Program-made: the position numbers and the translations under genes
The notes under the pieces: model-generated
The model's database searches: none
What the model was told of the DNA's origin: nothing
The model's input: the letters and a program-made list of their open reading frames with translations, nothing else
Shown: positions 29,910 through 38,754 of the stretch, one piece after another
Numbering within the stretch: position 1 is the stretch's first letter
How the letters are laid out: each line of letters begins with the position of its first letter
Origin: Branchipolynoe longqiensis
Lineage: Eukaryota; Annelida; Polychaeta; Phyllodocida; Polynoidae
DNA length: 64,000 bases
Assembly: GCA_030323885.1 (NCBI GenBank)
Contig: CM059199.1
Coordinates: forward strand, 40,680,590-40,744,589
Reading direction: 5' to 3'

Positions 29910-31744
29910 TCGGGGACGATCAGGATGGCGTGAGACCGGTCCATCTTTATCTTTCGTGCCACTCTGGTAATGATGTTGAAAGGGGGAAAAATATAATAAA
30001 ATTCATTTTCCCAAATCAGTGAGAAAGCATCTATGTGCCAAGCAAATGGTTCTGGGTGCCATGAAACATATCTGTTAACTTTAAAGTTATTCCTTGATGC
30101 GAATAAGTCAACCGTAGGTGAACCCCATTGGCGACAAATTTTGTTGAAAATTTTTATATTCAAATTCCATTCTAAATGGTCGTGAAAGACTCTACTCTTT
30201 TTGTCGGCCAGGACGTTTTGCGATCCTGGGATATGTGAAATGGTTAACCATATTTGATGTTTTTGCGCCCAGTTCCAAATACTTTGTGCCAAGTTATTGC
30301 ACTCTTTTGACTTTGTACCTCCCATATTCCTGACATATGCCATGGCCGTAGTGTTATCTGTAAGCAGTTGAACAGTATTTTTGGGTATTTTAATTAGGCT
30401 TAAGAGGCCTAAGTAAATCGCTCTTAATTCAAGAACATTAATATGATCTGATTTTTCGTTTTCTAACCATCTCCCTCCTGTTGCTATATCATTTCGATGA
30501 GCTCCCCAACCTTGTAATGACGCATCGGTAGTAACTACCGTGTTGGGTTGATCCATTCTAATGGGATTGGAAGAGTTATTGATATTCTCGATCCACCAAG
30601 ATATGTCTGTGTAACCATCCTGGGAAATGTACATTATTCTTTCAAAGTTACCTTTTGTACGTGCTAACGCTCTATTCTTGTCTATTTCTAGAGACTTGAA
30701 GTGCGCCGCCCCATAAAGAACAGCCGGCGCATATGAAACCATTATACCGATAAGGACAGCGACCTGTCTAATCTTTGGCCTAGATATGTCAAGCAGCTGG
30801 GAGGCCGTCTCATGAAACTTCTGTAGTTTCTGTTCCGTTAATGAAACGGTCATTGCTTTGGTGTTGATTAAAAACCCTAGGCATTTTAATTCCTTATTCG
30901 GGACAAAAACAGACTTTTTGTCGTGTATGTAAAAACCTAATTCTGTTAATAACGTACACAAATCATTCACTGCCAAATGGCATTTGTTAAAGGATTCTGC
31001 CATAATAAAGGAATCATCTATGTATGGAAACATTGTATGTCCTAATCTTCCCATAACAGCAAAAACAGGTTTTAATAACTTTGTAAACAGTCGAGGTGCG
31101 CAGGCTAAACCATTGGGCATGCAAGTAAATTGGAAAAGGGAACCGTTCCAAATAAATCGCAAAAATTTTCTGTGTTCTTTGCAAATAGGAACTGTATAAT
31201 ACGCGTCTCTTAAGTCGACACTGGCAAGCCAGGCATGCGGCGTAATTAAGTCTCTCGCCGTTTCTAGTGAGAACATTTTAAAATGTTTGTATGTTACCAA
31301 TTTATTTAACTTAGTCAAATCCAAAATCATGCGAATTTCGCCATTTGGTTTGGGCCTAGAAAAGACATTAGAAATAAACTGTCCTTTTGTGTTTTGTACT
31401 CTTTCAATAATACCTTTTGTTTCAAACAGTGAAACCTGAAAATCTATTTGGCGTTTTTCTGCTATGTTAAATTTGTATGGGAACGGAACTCTTTCCTGTG
31501 TTGGTATGTCTGTGAAAGGTATTTGAACTCCTTTTACTATATCCAAAATTTCCCTATCAGATGTAATGTTAACCCATTTGTGCAAACAGTTAAGGATGTT
31601 GCCTGCATTAAACTTGCTTACATAAGTTTGTGTCTCTTCAGACACCGTGTTGAGTGTAGGAGTCTGTGTCTCTACTTGGCTCCTGGCCGCGGGAATTGGG
31701 GTTTGGGTGTAAACTCCCTTTTGTATCCGCGGTTGTCGTTCCAA
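29759..31744 (-). CDS. DIRS reverse transcriptase / RNase H
   Basis: About 660 codons are open. The RT domain has SNVFSRPKPNGEIRMILDL, SVDLRDAYY (catalytic Asp177), MPNGLACAPRLFTKLL and FPYIDDSF (Asp243-Asp244). RNase H follows with TTDASLQGWGAH (Asp407), VLELRAI (Glu439), LTDNTTAMAY (Asp463) and a LADKKSR motif (Asp514). The tail with DLFASRNN and HIDAF..W is typical of DIRS polyproteins. The frame has no upstream ATG; the first codon of the listed span is TTG. It overlaps gag by 73 bp and lies in the -1 frame relative to gag. I see no canonical slippery heptamer in the overlap, so how translation enters this frame is open. Numbering is from the first codon of the listed span. Confidence 0.93.
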   Translation of the reverse strand: MERQPRIQKGVYTQTPIPAARSQVETQTPTLNTVSEETQTYVSKFNAGNILNCLHKWVNITSDREILDIVKGVQIPFTDIPTQERVPFPYKFNIAEKRQIDFQVSLFETKGIIERVQNTKGQFISNVFSRPKPNGEIRMILDLTKLNKLVTYKHFKMFSLETARDLITPHAWLASVDLRDAYYTVPICKEHRKFLRFIWNGSLFQFTCMPNGLACAPRLFTKLLKPVFAVMGRLGHTMFPYIDDSFIMAESFNKCHLAVNDLCTLLTELGFYIHDKKSVFVPNKELKCLGFLINTKAMTVSLTEQKLQKFHETASQLLDISRPKIRQVAVLIGIMVSYAPAVLYGAAHFKSLEIDKNRALARTKGNFERIMYISQDGYTDISWWIENINNSSNPIRMDQPNTVVTTDASLQGWGAHRNDIATGGRWLENEKSDHINVLELRAIYLGLLSLIKIPKNTVQLLTDNTTAMAYVRNMGGTKSKECNNLAQSIWNWAQKHQIWLTISHIPGSQNVLADKKSRVFHDHLEWNLNIKIFNKICRQWGSPTVDLFASRNNFKVNRYVSWHPEPFAWHIDAFSLIWENEFYYIFPPFNIITRVARKIKMDRSHAILIVPEWDTQPWLAGLASTARDCLRFPKSRGNLTHQGPLEHHGNVATTPLLAFLF

Positions 31745-32967
31745 CCCGTGTTCTGGCGTTCTCCTCTGCCTCGTCCTCTGGGATTGAAGCCGAATGAGGG
31801 ACCTCCTCGTCCCGGCCTTCCTCCTCTCCGGAAGCGAAAATCCGAGCGGGAGCGTCGGAATTTGTTGGTGGTGTCAAATTTTTTGGTACCATCCGTGTTT
31901 TTAGCGCTTTTAGTGTCTACCTCGACAGCTTTGAAGAGGTGCGCTAGCTGACCGCCAAACATTTTGGTTTTGTCCAATGGCTTGCCTAGCACCGGCTTTG
32001 GCGGTAGGTAAAGAGTGTACTCCTTACCATCATTGTCAGTTACTTTCTTCGATCTGGCGACTTCTTTGCCAGCATCCGTTGTAACCGCCTTGAAGACGTT
32101 TTCAAAACGCCGAAACGTCATGAAGTTCGACGCTGCTGTAAGCAGCGCAATCCCTCTGTCCATCACTCGTGCAAGCGACGAGAATGAATTCTCAGCTTGC
32201 ATCCGATTCGCTACCGGAGTTATCGATGTAAGCGCTCCGAGCACCGCTTTGTGAATCGTGCACAACGCGTTCTCATAACGCCTTCTCTCATCTGAGAGAT
32301 GGATGCCTGCATCCATTTCTTTACTGATGGACTGGGGGACTCCTTTAATTCCCGAAATTTGTTCGGTCAGCTTGTTGATCACCTCCACAGGTTTGAAAGT
32401 GTGGAAATGTCCTTTTAGCGTTTCCCTCATCATGGTTGTAGTCCGCAACCTCTTAGCTTTCGCCAACGGGCATTTCTTCTTAATCTTTGCCCCTATCCTG
32501 GCATAAATGCCCACTCTCTCCGTCTCTGAATCGGAGTCAGTTGTGGACGAATCATTTGATTTATCCGATGATGAGTCCTTCTTCTTTTTCTTTTTGTTTT
32601 TCTTTGTCTTCTTCACGCGTTTCTTATTGACCTTGGTGAATTCATCACCTGAGCTACTACCAAGTCTTTTCCGCTTCTTGGGTTTCGGTTGCGGAACCTC
32701 AAATGCCGATTCGGTGTCGTCATCTGAGAAATCTTCCCAGTCATCCTCGGGGATAGGAGGGGAAGGAGGCCGTGTGGCTTGTGTGTTGTATTTGCCCATA
32801 ATCCTTAGGATTTTGTCTTCCAGCTCCTCATCCCCACTCTCCTTGTCCAAAGGATCAGCCCCCGGCTGTGGAGACGGCGGTGCCGTCTGCGGTGGTGAGG
32901 AATCGTATCCAGAAGGCACGCGGCCCTCTGCCGCTGCCGGCGGAACTTTGTTTCGCTTGGTGGCCAT
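31672..32967 (-). CDS. DIRS Gag-like protein
   Basis: I place the start at the ATG ending at 32967 (MATKRNK..). The open frame extends six codons further only through a TTG, and copy 1 begins with the same MATKR. The 431-residue product has an acidic, Pro/Ser-rich N-terminus, a strongly basic Lys-rich stretch (about residues 115-130) followed by an acidic Ser/Asp run, a conserved middle (FKPVEVINKL, SKKVTDNDGKEYTLYL) and an Arg/Gly-rich C-terminus with RGRGRG. The layout suggests nuclear targeting and nucleic-acid binding, as for other DIRS ORF1 proteins (inference). No zinc knuckle is seen. Confidence 0.88.
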   Translation of the reverse strand: MATKRNKVPPAAAEGRVPSGYDSSPPQTAPPSPQPGADPLDKESGDEELEDKILRIMGKYNTQATRPPSPPIPEDDWEDFSDDDTESAFEVPQPKPKKRKRLGSSSGDEFTKVNKKRVKKTKKNKKKKKKDSSSDKSNDSSTTDSDSETERVGIYARIGAKIKKKCPLAKAKRLRTTTMMRETLKGHFHTFKPVEVINKLTEQISGIKGVPQSISKEMDAGIHLSDERRRYENALCTIHKAVLGALTSITPVANRMQAENSFSSLARVMDRGIALLTAASNFMTFRRFENVFKAVTTDAGKEVARSKKVTDNDGKEYTLYLPPKPVLGKPLDKTKMFGGQLAHLFKAVEVDTKSAKNTDGTKKFDTTNKFRRSRSDFRFRRGGRPGRGGPSFGFNPRGRGRGERQNTGWNDNRGYKREFTPKPQFPRPGAK

Positions 32968-32985
32968 CGGTTTCTGTAACGACAA
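32968..32985 (-). promoter_or_regulatory. Possible 3' splice site six bases before the gag ATG
   Basis: On the minus strand a pyrimidine-containing stretch ends in TTACAG, followed by AAACCG and the ATG. Copy 1 has TTTCAG, TTCCCG, then ATG. Equal AG-to-ATG spacing in two diverged copies suggests a 5'-UTR intron acceptor. No transcript evidence is available. Confidence 0.35.
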
Positions 32986-33276
32986 AGGTTACTTAGTACC
33001 GGTATCATCTCAACATGTTCACAAAGTGAGCAAGAGTGAGGTATTATTGCGTATGGTATATAGTAACGTGTTTAAACCGTTCTATATACAGGCGTTAAGC
33101 TAAGTTTTGCCGTAGGTTTTATGGGTAGTGAAACCAACCAAACGGGGGGGGCGGCCATTGGCACGCCCGCTCTCTCTGTTTCGTACACTTCTCCCACCCG
33201 CGGCATTCTGCGCCAGCAAGTTGAAGAAAATATTACGAAACTCGGAGGCTCGCCTCAAAAACCGGTCTGGGGAGTC

Positions 33277-33621
33277 TATAAAAGAAACCCAGGATCATCC
33301 CCAACAAAACCCTCTTTTAGGGTTCGGAGGAATTTCCTTAGGAGATGCAACTCGGGTTAACATCTCTGCCTGTCTGAACACAGGTTTCGCTATGACAAGC
33401 GGTATCGGTTTCGGTTATGCACATTCTTATCCTTGTGTTTTTTATAACACCTTTTATGTCCAAATTGGACCTGAGAAAGTTCTAAGCTTTCATAATGGGA
33501 TGCTATAAACCATCCTTAAGACTTTAAATGCAGTTTCTCAATACTTACAGTTAGTTAAAGTGTTGTAGTAGTTAAATCCTGCTGGAGCAGCTCAGCGAAC
33601 GTCCTCCCGCCGTGAGCTGCT
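33277..33621 (+). promoter_or_regulatory. DIRS copy 2: conserved opposite-strand TATA box and hairpin array
   Basis: TATAAAAG at 33277-33284 sits in a block identical to copy 1 over GGGGAGTCTATAAAAGAAAC and beyond. Stems follow at 33308-33324 (AACCCT/AGGGTT), 33435-33450 (GTGTT/AACAC), 33458-33470 (GTCCAAATTGGAC), 33475-33491 (GAAAG/CTTTC), 33498-33515 (GGATG/CATCC) and 33586-33621 (AGCAGCTCA/TGAGCTGCT). Compared with copy 1, several stem positions change on both sides and keep pairing. Direction is opposite to gag and towards the right ITR. Confidence 0.5.
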
Positions 33622-33628
33622 TATGCTA

Positions 33629-33698
33629 ATTGCTGTACCCGGATGTGCTTACCTCTCCCTAGCCTGCGGCTAGCCTGAGGCTATATACCGAGGTAAAA
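33629..33698. repeat. DIRS copy 2: right ITR
   Basis: The inner 32 bp (33629-33660) are the inverse of 28417-28448 and the outer 45 bp (33654-33698) the inverse of 28641-28685. An (AT)n run begins directly outside. Confidence 0.93.
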
Positions 33699-33929
33699 TA
33701 TATATATATATATATATGATGAGGATCGCTTTTAAATTGTGGATCTGAATAGCTCTTATCGAAAGCACGAGCTCCGAGGTTGGCATTGGCATTGCACGCT
33801 TTTTGGATTGGCGCATATCGCATTTTGGAAAAGAGCTCTTCACATATACATCTATACATCTATACATCTATACATATATACATCTGTATATAGAGATATA
33901 TATATATAAATATATACATATATACATAA

Positions 33930-33962
<33 letters not shown>

Positions 33963-34053
33963 TATATACAAATATACATATAAACATATATACAAATATA
34001 CATATACGCATATCCACATGTCTACATATATACATGTATACATATATACATGT

Positions 34054-34095
<42 letters not shown>

Positions 34096-34152
34096 GTCTA
34101 CATATATACATTTATACATATATCCATTTATACATATATGTTTTACTGTATG

Positions 34153-34188
<36 letters not shown>

Positions 34189-34196
34189 TATACATA
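33699..34196. repeat. TA/TACA microsatellite region
   Basis: (AT)n at 33699-33716, a unique 120-bp segment, then ACATATAT/ACATCTAT-type repeats from about 33842 to 34196. Tyr/Ile-rich frames on both strands are products of the repeat. A large palindrome at 34141-34205 overlaps the end. Confidence 0.85.
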
Positions 34197-34357
34197 CAGT
34201 AAAACCTGTCTAACCGACCACCTCCACAAATCGACCACTCCCCTATATCGATCGCTTTATTGGGGTCCCGACAATACCATTGTAACCATTTCCTAACTCC
34301 CTAAACCGGATGACTTAAAGTCGGTGCCAAGGTCGTCGATTTAGAGAGGTTTTACTG
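34197..34357. mobile_element. TA-target MITE (CAGTAAAACC family), 161 bp
   Basis: Starts CAGTAAAACCTGTCTAACCG, ends with the inverse of CAGTAAAACCTCTCTAAATC, TA directly outside both ends. Inserted in the TA-rich microsatellite. Confidence 0.9.
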
Positions 34358-34393
34358 TATACACATCTATACATATTTGCGCATGTAGTAGTA

Positions 34394-35668
34394 GGTACTC
34401 CAAAGTCGGCGTATACGGTGTCCGCAGCGCGAAATTTGACCTATTTTAACCGTTTTAAAAAGGCTTGAATCTCCACTAATTCTGCTTGGTTTGAAATAAA
34501 GATTATATCAAATTAAAGCTTGTTCTTTTGCCTTTTAGGGTGTCTGATTTTTAATCATCATTATGAAATAAATCACAGTCAATGGACACTTGTTGGCGGG
34601 TACCATCGGCAGCTCTGAGCATGCTCGCCGATTTTGTTTTCATCCAGTCTGAGCTACTCCCTTCCCTAAACTTGATGGCTTGGTGAGTACATTGACCTGA
34701 GCTAAAAATAACCACCAATAAAAGATAGAGAAGAATCTAGGCTTCATTAGCATATCAAGCATGAGTGTTTCTGAGTGGGAAATTTGATTGAACTGAAGGA
34801 GTGAAAACATTAAGACATTAATCCTCCTTGAAAATTGATCAGGATCGTTTTGAAAATTATATCATCAGAAAGCTTAAGTCTTCCTCTACCTAACCAGAAC
34901 AATATTTGGTTGAGATTTATATCATGCGCATCAAGCTTGGTCTGAGAAGTGACTGCTGCAAGAATTTGGCTATTGTCAGCTCGCGATGCTTAAAAGTGAA
35001 TGTTGTCTTTCTTTCTCTGATCAGTTAGAAAATGATGTCATCATGTAGAGCTTTTAATTCTGGTTATTTTGGTATAAAGAGTGCAGTGATCGGACAATTA
35101 GAATGGGAGTTATGCTATTTTTCTTAATTTTATTGTCAGCTCGCGATGCCTAAAATTGAATGTTGTCTTTCTTTCTCTGATCAGTTAGAAAATTATGTCA
35201 TCATGTAGAGCTCTTGATTCTGGTTATTTTGGTATAAAGATTGCTGTGATAGGACAATTAGAACGGGAGTTATGCTATTTTTCTATATTTTACTGAATTT
35301 ATTATTGGTGGTTGCTGGAAATTAAGGAATTTAGCAAGTTTGACATGAAATTTCAGAAAGAATACTAACAGTGATGGTCTGTAAAAAATTGAGCTTCTTA
35401 TTTGTACTATAGAGAATGAGATTCTTTAATATTGGACAGATCATATGCAAAATAGCTTCCAGGTGGGACCCTAAAATCCAAGATTTGGCTAATTTGGAAA
35501 TGTGCACAAATCGGGGCAAAAAAAATCAATCTTTAAACACTCATAACTTTGCAGCTATTCAATCGATCTAAATGATTTTTATATCATTGAGATCCAATTT
35601 AAAAGATCTGTACAGATATATAAGATGTAATACTGACCTGTTGAAAATAGAAATCACTTTGGAGTACC
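34394..35668. mobile_element. Unclassified 1,275-bp non-autonomous DNA transposon
   Basis: A 13-bp TIR GGTACTCCAAAGT is found at both ends in inverse orientation, and an 8-bp duplication TAGTAGTA lies at 34386-34393 and 35669-35676. The interior is AT-rich with no long ORF. It carries a 160-bp tandem duplication (units beginning near 34971 and 35131, TTGTCAGCTCGCGATGC) and a subterminal inverted pair with ATAACCACCAATAA and TTATTGGTGGTT. TSD length fits hAT or P groups, but the TIR is not a standard hAT end. Confidence 0.82.
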
Positions 35669-35855
35669 TAGTAGTAGCCTGCACTGACCTCTCAGGCAAG
35701 GAGCCACATACACAGGTAGGTGCTGATAGGGCGGTGCTATCAGGGAGCCTAGCTGGTGTAATGGTTAGCACACTGGCCCGGAATGCAAGAGATGTGGGTT
35801 CGATTCCGATTCTAGGCGCAATATTTCCCATTTTCATGACACCCACAACACACAA
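35669..35855 (+). mobile_element. SINE-C copy
   Basis: From TAGTAGTAGCCTGCACTGAC to GATTCTAGGCGCAATATTTC. The tRNA-like part has GCCTAG and CTAGGC as a potential acceptor stem, box A GGTGTAATGGTTAGCAC and box B GGGTTCGATTCC. It precedes a (CA)(TA) repeat. The DNA transposon at 34,394 is inserted at or near its first bases. Confidence 0.78.
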
Positions 35856-35895
35856 ATTTACATATATTTACACATACATATACATTCATATGCAA

Positions 35896-35943
<48 letters not shown>

Positions 35944-36387
35944 GTATACATATATACACACATATACAGTGGATGCGTACCAGTGGATGCCGGTGTGACT
36001 GCCTAACGAGGGCATTCCTATGGGCAATTCAATCTGTTGGGATCCCCCCATCGCCATCGAGGCGACACCTGCCGAGATATTCACACCCCGCTGAGCACAC
36101 ACTCCACCCCTCCCCACCCCCGCATTCACGCGCGCCACCTCAAAGCACCGGATGTCGGCGGTGGCAGTCCGAGTTGTAAGACCAGCTGACCTCCCGATAA
36201 AACCTGACCTTTGTCCACAACCCACTTGTCATTTCATCCAACGGCACACCTCCCAGCCCGACCCCACCTTGCACCCCACCACCCCCCACCAACACCAACA
36301 ACCACATTCCGACGTGTCACATAGCAAGGACACACACATGCCATTGTACACAGCAGTCCCGGGATAACCTGTCTTGCTTGTTGGGGT
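35856..36387. other. Microsatellite and unassigned C-rich spacer
   Basis: (TA)n lies at about 35903-35940. The following sequence is mixed with C-rich parts. Several short frames on both strands are unrecognised. Confidence 0.4.
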
Positions 36388-36800
36388 TTGATGTTCTAGC
36401 AACATCTATAAGTCAAATTAGGACCGGTCCTGACTTGTGGCAGTACGCACTGGTGGTAGCTTTATAATGCTGCCCCGCTGGGATACGGGCCGGATTGCGT
36501 ACACAATCAGGGGCGTAGCTAGGCGTATGCGCGTATGCCAAAACGTCCACACCGTTTTGTCAACAACAACAAAAATAAAAAAATAATAAAGAGAGAGAGA
36601 GAGAGAGGAGGCATGTCGTAGTCCGGAGTGTCGAAAACTCAAGTCTAAAATGTGTAAAATCCACCAGCTTAAGCTTAAGCGGCCCCCTAAGCCCCCTGCC
36701 GAAATTAGGAGAACACATTGTTAAAGGTCTAGCTACGCCCCTGATAATGACTTGATATCCTACTCAGTCACATTCTACTGATACTCAGCAAACCAGTCCT
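36388..36800 (-). mobile_element. SINE-A copy interrupted by a hAT-type MITE
   Basis: The tail and part of T1 lie at 36388-36500 and the rest (ACTTGATATCCTACTCAGTC onward) at 36749-36800; the head is absent. The two parts are contiguous in SINE-A coordinates apart from a few bases at the junction. Confidence 0.78.
36508..36743. mobile_element. hAT-type MITE (TIR CAGGGGCGTAGCTAG)
   Basis: Begins CAGGGGCGTAGCTAG and ends CTAGCTACGCCCCTG, a 15-bp perfect TIR of the common hAT form. The interior holds a (GA)n run at 36590-36608 and no ORF. The expected 8-bp TSD is not clean. It interrupts a SINE-A copy and is therefore younger than it. Confidence 0.82.
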
Positions 36801-36812
36801 TGGCCATTTCTA

Positions 36813-37577
36813 TCGAATCCTGTTCCAGTCAAACCGATGACCTACAAATGGATACTTGTCGCTACCTATCCCAGCGCTCAGCATAAAGAGGGTAGGACAA
36901 GGACTGGCTAGCCCAGTATCAGGATAATGTGACTGAGTGGGGAATCGGGTCATGGTGCCATGGTGCCTGATTTCCCAGCGGTGTAGCACCATGAGTGTAC
37001 ACTCTCACAAGTCGGTACCCATTATGATATGACCATACATACATTCTCCAAAATGAATTGAGTGTTAACATCAAGTAAGATATTAATACAAACAAGGAAG
37101 TGTATTCTTCAGTGTTATGTGTGGTCTACTCTAATGTATGGGGCAGAGACATGGACAATCTCTAAGAAAATGTACAAACGTTTAGCAGCATTTGAGATGT
37201 GGACTTATCGAAGGATGATGAAAATATCATGGACAAAGAAGATCACCAACAAAGAAGTTCTCAGAAAAATTAAAAATAAGAAAAGCTTGTTTGCCACTAT
37301 ACAGACAAAGAAACTTATTTATTTTGGCCACATCATTCGTCAGAGTTCAATATACCGTACATTGTTGGAAGGGAAGGTGAATGGCAGCAGAGGGAGAGGG
37401 AGACCAAGAACATCATGGTTTACAAATATTTCACAGTGGACAGGCTTGAATTATTCACAGTCTATCAGAACAGCACAACATCGGGACAAGTGGAGAACCA
37501 TTGCATCCAACCCTCGACTAGAGGATGGAACTATTGATTGATTTGATACATGCTGCCAGGATGTAAAACCCCAACAA
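36813..37577 (+). mobile_element. SINE-A copy interrupted by a truncated LINE
   Basis: The 5' part lies at 36813-37050 and the last 30 bp (CATGCTGCCAGGATGTAAAA) at 37545-37577. The LINE fragment sits between them. The head is missing apart from TCCAGTCAAACC. Confidence 0.82.
37051..37544 (+). pseudogene. 5'-truncated LINE: C-terminal region of a non-LTR reverse transcriptase
   Basis: An open frame to 37541 encodes KILIQTRKCILQCY, LMYGAETWTISKK, FEMWTYRRMMKISW, LIYFGHIIRQS and GRGRPRTSW. This 'YGAETW ... AFEMWxYRRMxKISW ... GHIxR ... GRGRPR' order is the conserved C-terminal region seen downstream of the RT domain in many LINE ORF2 proteins (family knowledge). Catalytic RT and endonuclease domains are missing. 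The 3' end carries a TTGATT-type short tail. It is inserted in a SINE-A copy; ATACAT at both borders is a candidate TSD. Nearly identical to 59,049-59,511 but with five extra residues (DKWRT region) that the other copy lacks. Confidence 0.85.
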
Positions 37578-37625
37578 TATTTGCACCCTTGGCGCACCCT
37601 TAAATATTACCACCACCTTCCGCGG

Positions 37626-37970
37626 ACCAGACGGGATGAGTTGAGCGTCCGTCTCCTGTTTTGGTAGATCGTGGGATTCAAAATCCATGGTTTTTAATCC
37701 TTCTCGAGTCAAACCGATGAATTAAAAATGTATACTTCTCCCTCCCAAGGTAAGGCGTTCTGCATTATTAGGATAGGGCAAGGACTGGTTGGTTCGGTGT
37801 CAGGAAAATGTGACTGAGTGGGATATCAGGTCATGGTGCTGGCGGCCTGGTCTCCGAGTGGGGTAGACTGAAGACTCTCACAAGTCGACTGAACACCCTC
37901 ACATAACATGACCGTACATGTTTCCAGGATGACCTTACATGCTACCAGGATCTAAAACCCCAACAAACAG
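37626..37970 (+). mobile_element. SINE-A copy (H1 head, diverged T1 tail)
   Basis: The head CAGACGGGATGAGTTGAGCG has an 8-bp internal deletion. The body is typical; the tail shows a partial internal duplication of CATG(C/T)T(A/T)CCAGGAT at 37917-37955. Confidence 0.82.
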
Positions 37971-38713
37971 TTAATACATGTAATACCGCACACAATATTT
38001 GCACTCTTAGGGCGAGGGGGGGGGGGGGGGGGTTAAGTCTAGTTGATGTCAATCTCCGATAGGTGCGCCTTGTCACCTTACAAATCTGTTCAACTCTTCT
38101 AAACATGTATTCCTTATTTGGGTATTCACTTTCAAATATATAAGGCCCATCACCAGCATCTTGAACTTCCGCAACAAGCTCCAACCACCCCATTTCCACA
38201 CACCACACACACCACACGCACACCACAGACACACACACGACTACCATCACTACTACGACGAGGGCCAGAACGCCATGTCTGCATCATTAAACTAGCGCCA
38301 TCCCGCCACCACCGATACATCAGTGCCTTAATCTTCCCTTCTTCACACCCCGTAAATGTCCAGAGGACAAATTGAGAAACTCACAATGAAAGCGGCCATT
38401 ATTGCCATCCACAAAGTTCTGCACCAGCATCACTGCCGCTTTATTGAGAAGGGTCCACAGCGACGAAAGAAGCAAAAACGGCTGACCACTGGGTCATATC
38501 GAGCATACCCTTGCAGGATTAGTTTCCCATTCAGTAAGTAGGGATAGTGTGTGATTTAAACAGAAGTCGATGTTGATAATTTAAAAATATACTTCAAGCA
38601 CTTTAATCTGTGCAAAAGATACATATATATGTGTAAATATGTCTGAACAAGAAACTACTAAAATAATAATGTGATCTTTCCATAATTTTAACCAATCAGA
38701 GCTGTTCTTTTCA
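37971..38713. other. No gene seen; G-run and CA repeat
   Basis: A G-run of 16 or so lies at 38018-38033 and a CACACCA-type repeat at 38195-38240. A 61-codon plus frame (38356-38541, basic, begins MSRGQIEKLTMKAAI) has a real ATG but no recognised family. Confidence 0.4.
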
Positions 38714-38754
38714 ATTGCAAATGGCCACCCCTTATGGGGGCCGCCATTTGCAAT
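38714..38754. repeat. Strong perfect-arm hairpin
   Basis: ATTGCAAATGGC pairs with GCCATTTGCAAT, and inside CCCC pairs with GGGG around a TTAT loop. The stem of about 16 bp is stable in either strand. No flanking TSD is seen; it may be a tiny foldback remnant or a structured RNA element. Confidence 0.65.

Larger units (their letters stand above)
28331..33698 (-). mobile_element. DIRS-like retrotransposon, copy 2, structurally complete
   Basis: This 5,368-bp element has, in minus-strand order, a right ITR, Gag, RT/RNase H, tyrosine recombinase, an internal complementary region and a left ITR. The left ITR 28331-28418 is a perfect 88-bp inverse of 28553-28640. The right terminus 33654-33698 is a perfect 45-bp inverse of 28641-28685. 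The two ITRs share a 32-bp inner inverse (28417-28448 and 33629-33660). All three frames are open, so it may be recent and possibly active. No methyltransferase domain is seen between RNase H and the recombinase, unlike Dictyostelium DIRS-1. No TSD, as expected. (AT)n lies outside both ends. Confidence 0.95.

Noticed and set aside
32967..32985. Gag start six codons further upstream (MSLQKPMATKR)
   Set aside because: The first codon there is TTG, and copy 1 shares only the MATKR start.
33803..34296. Tyr/Ile-rich open frames on both strands
   Set aside because: Translations of TATACA microsatellite.
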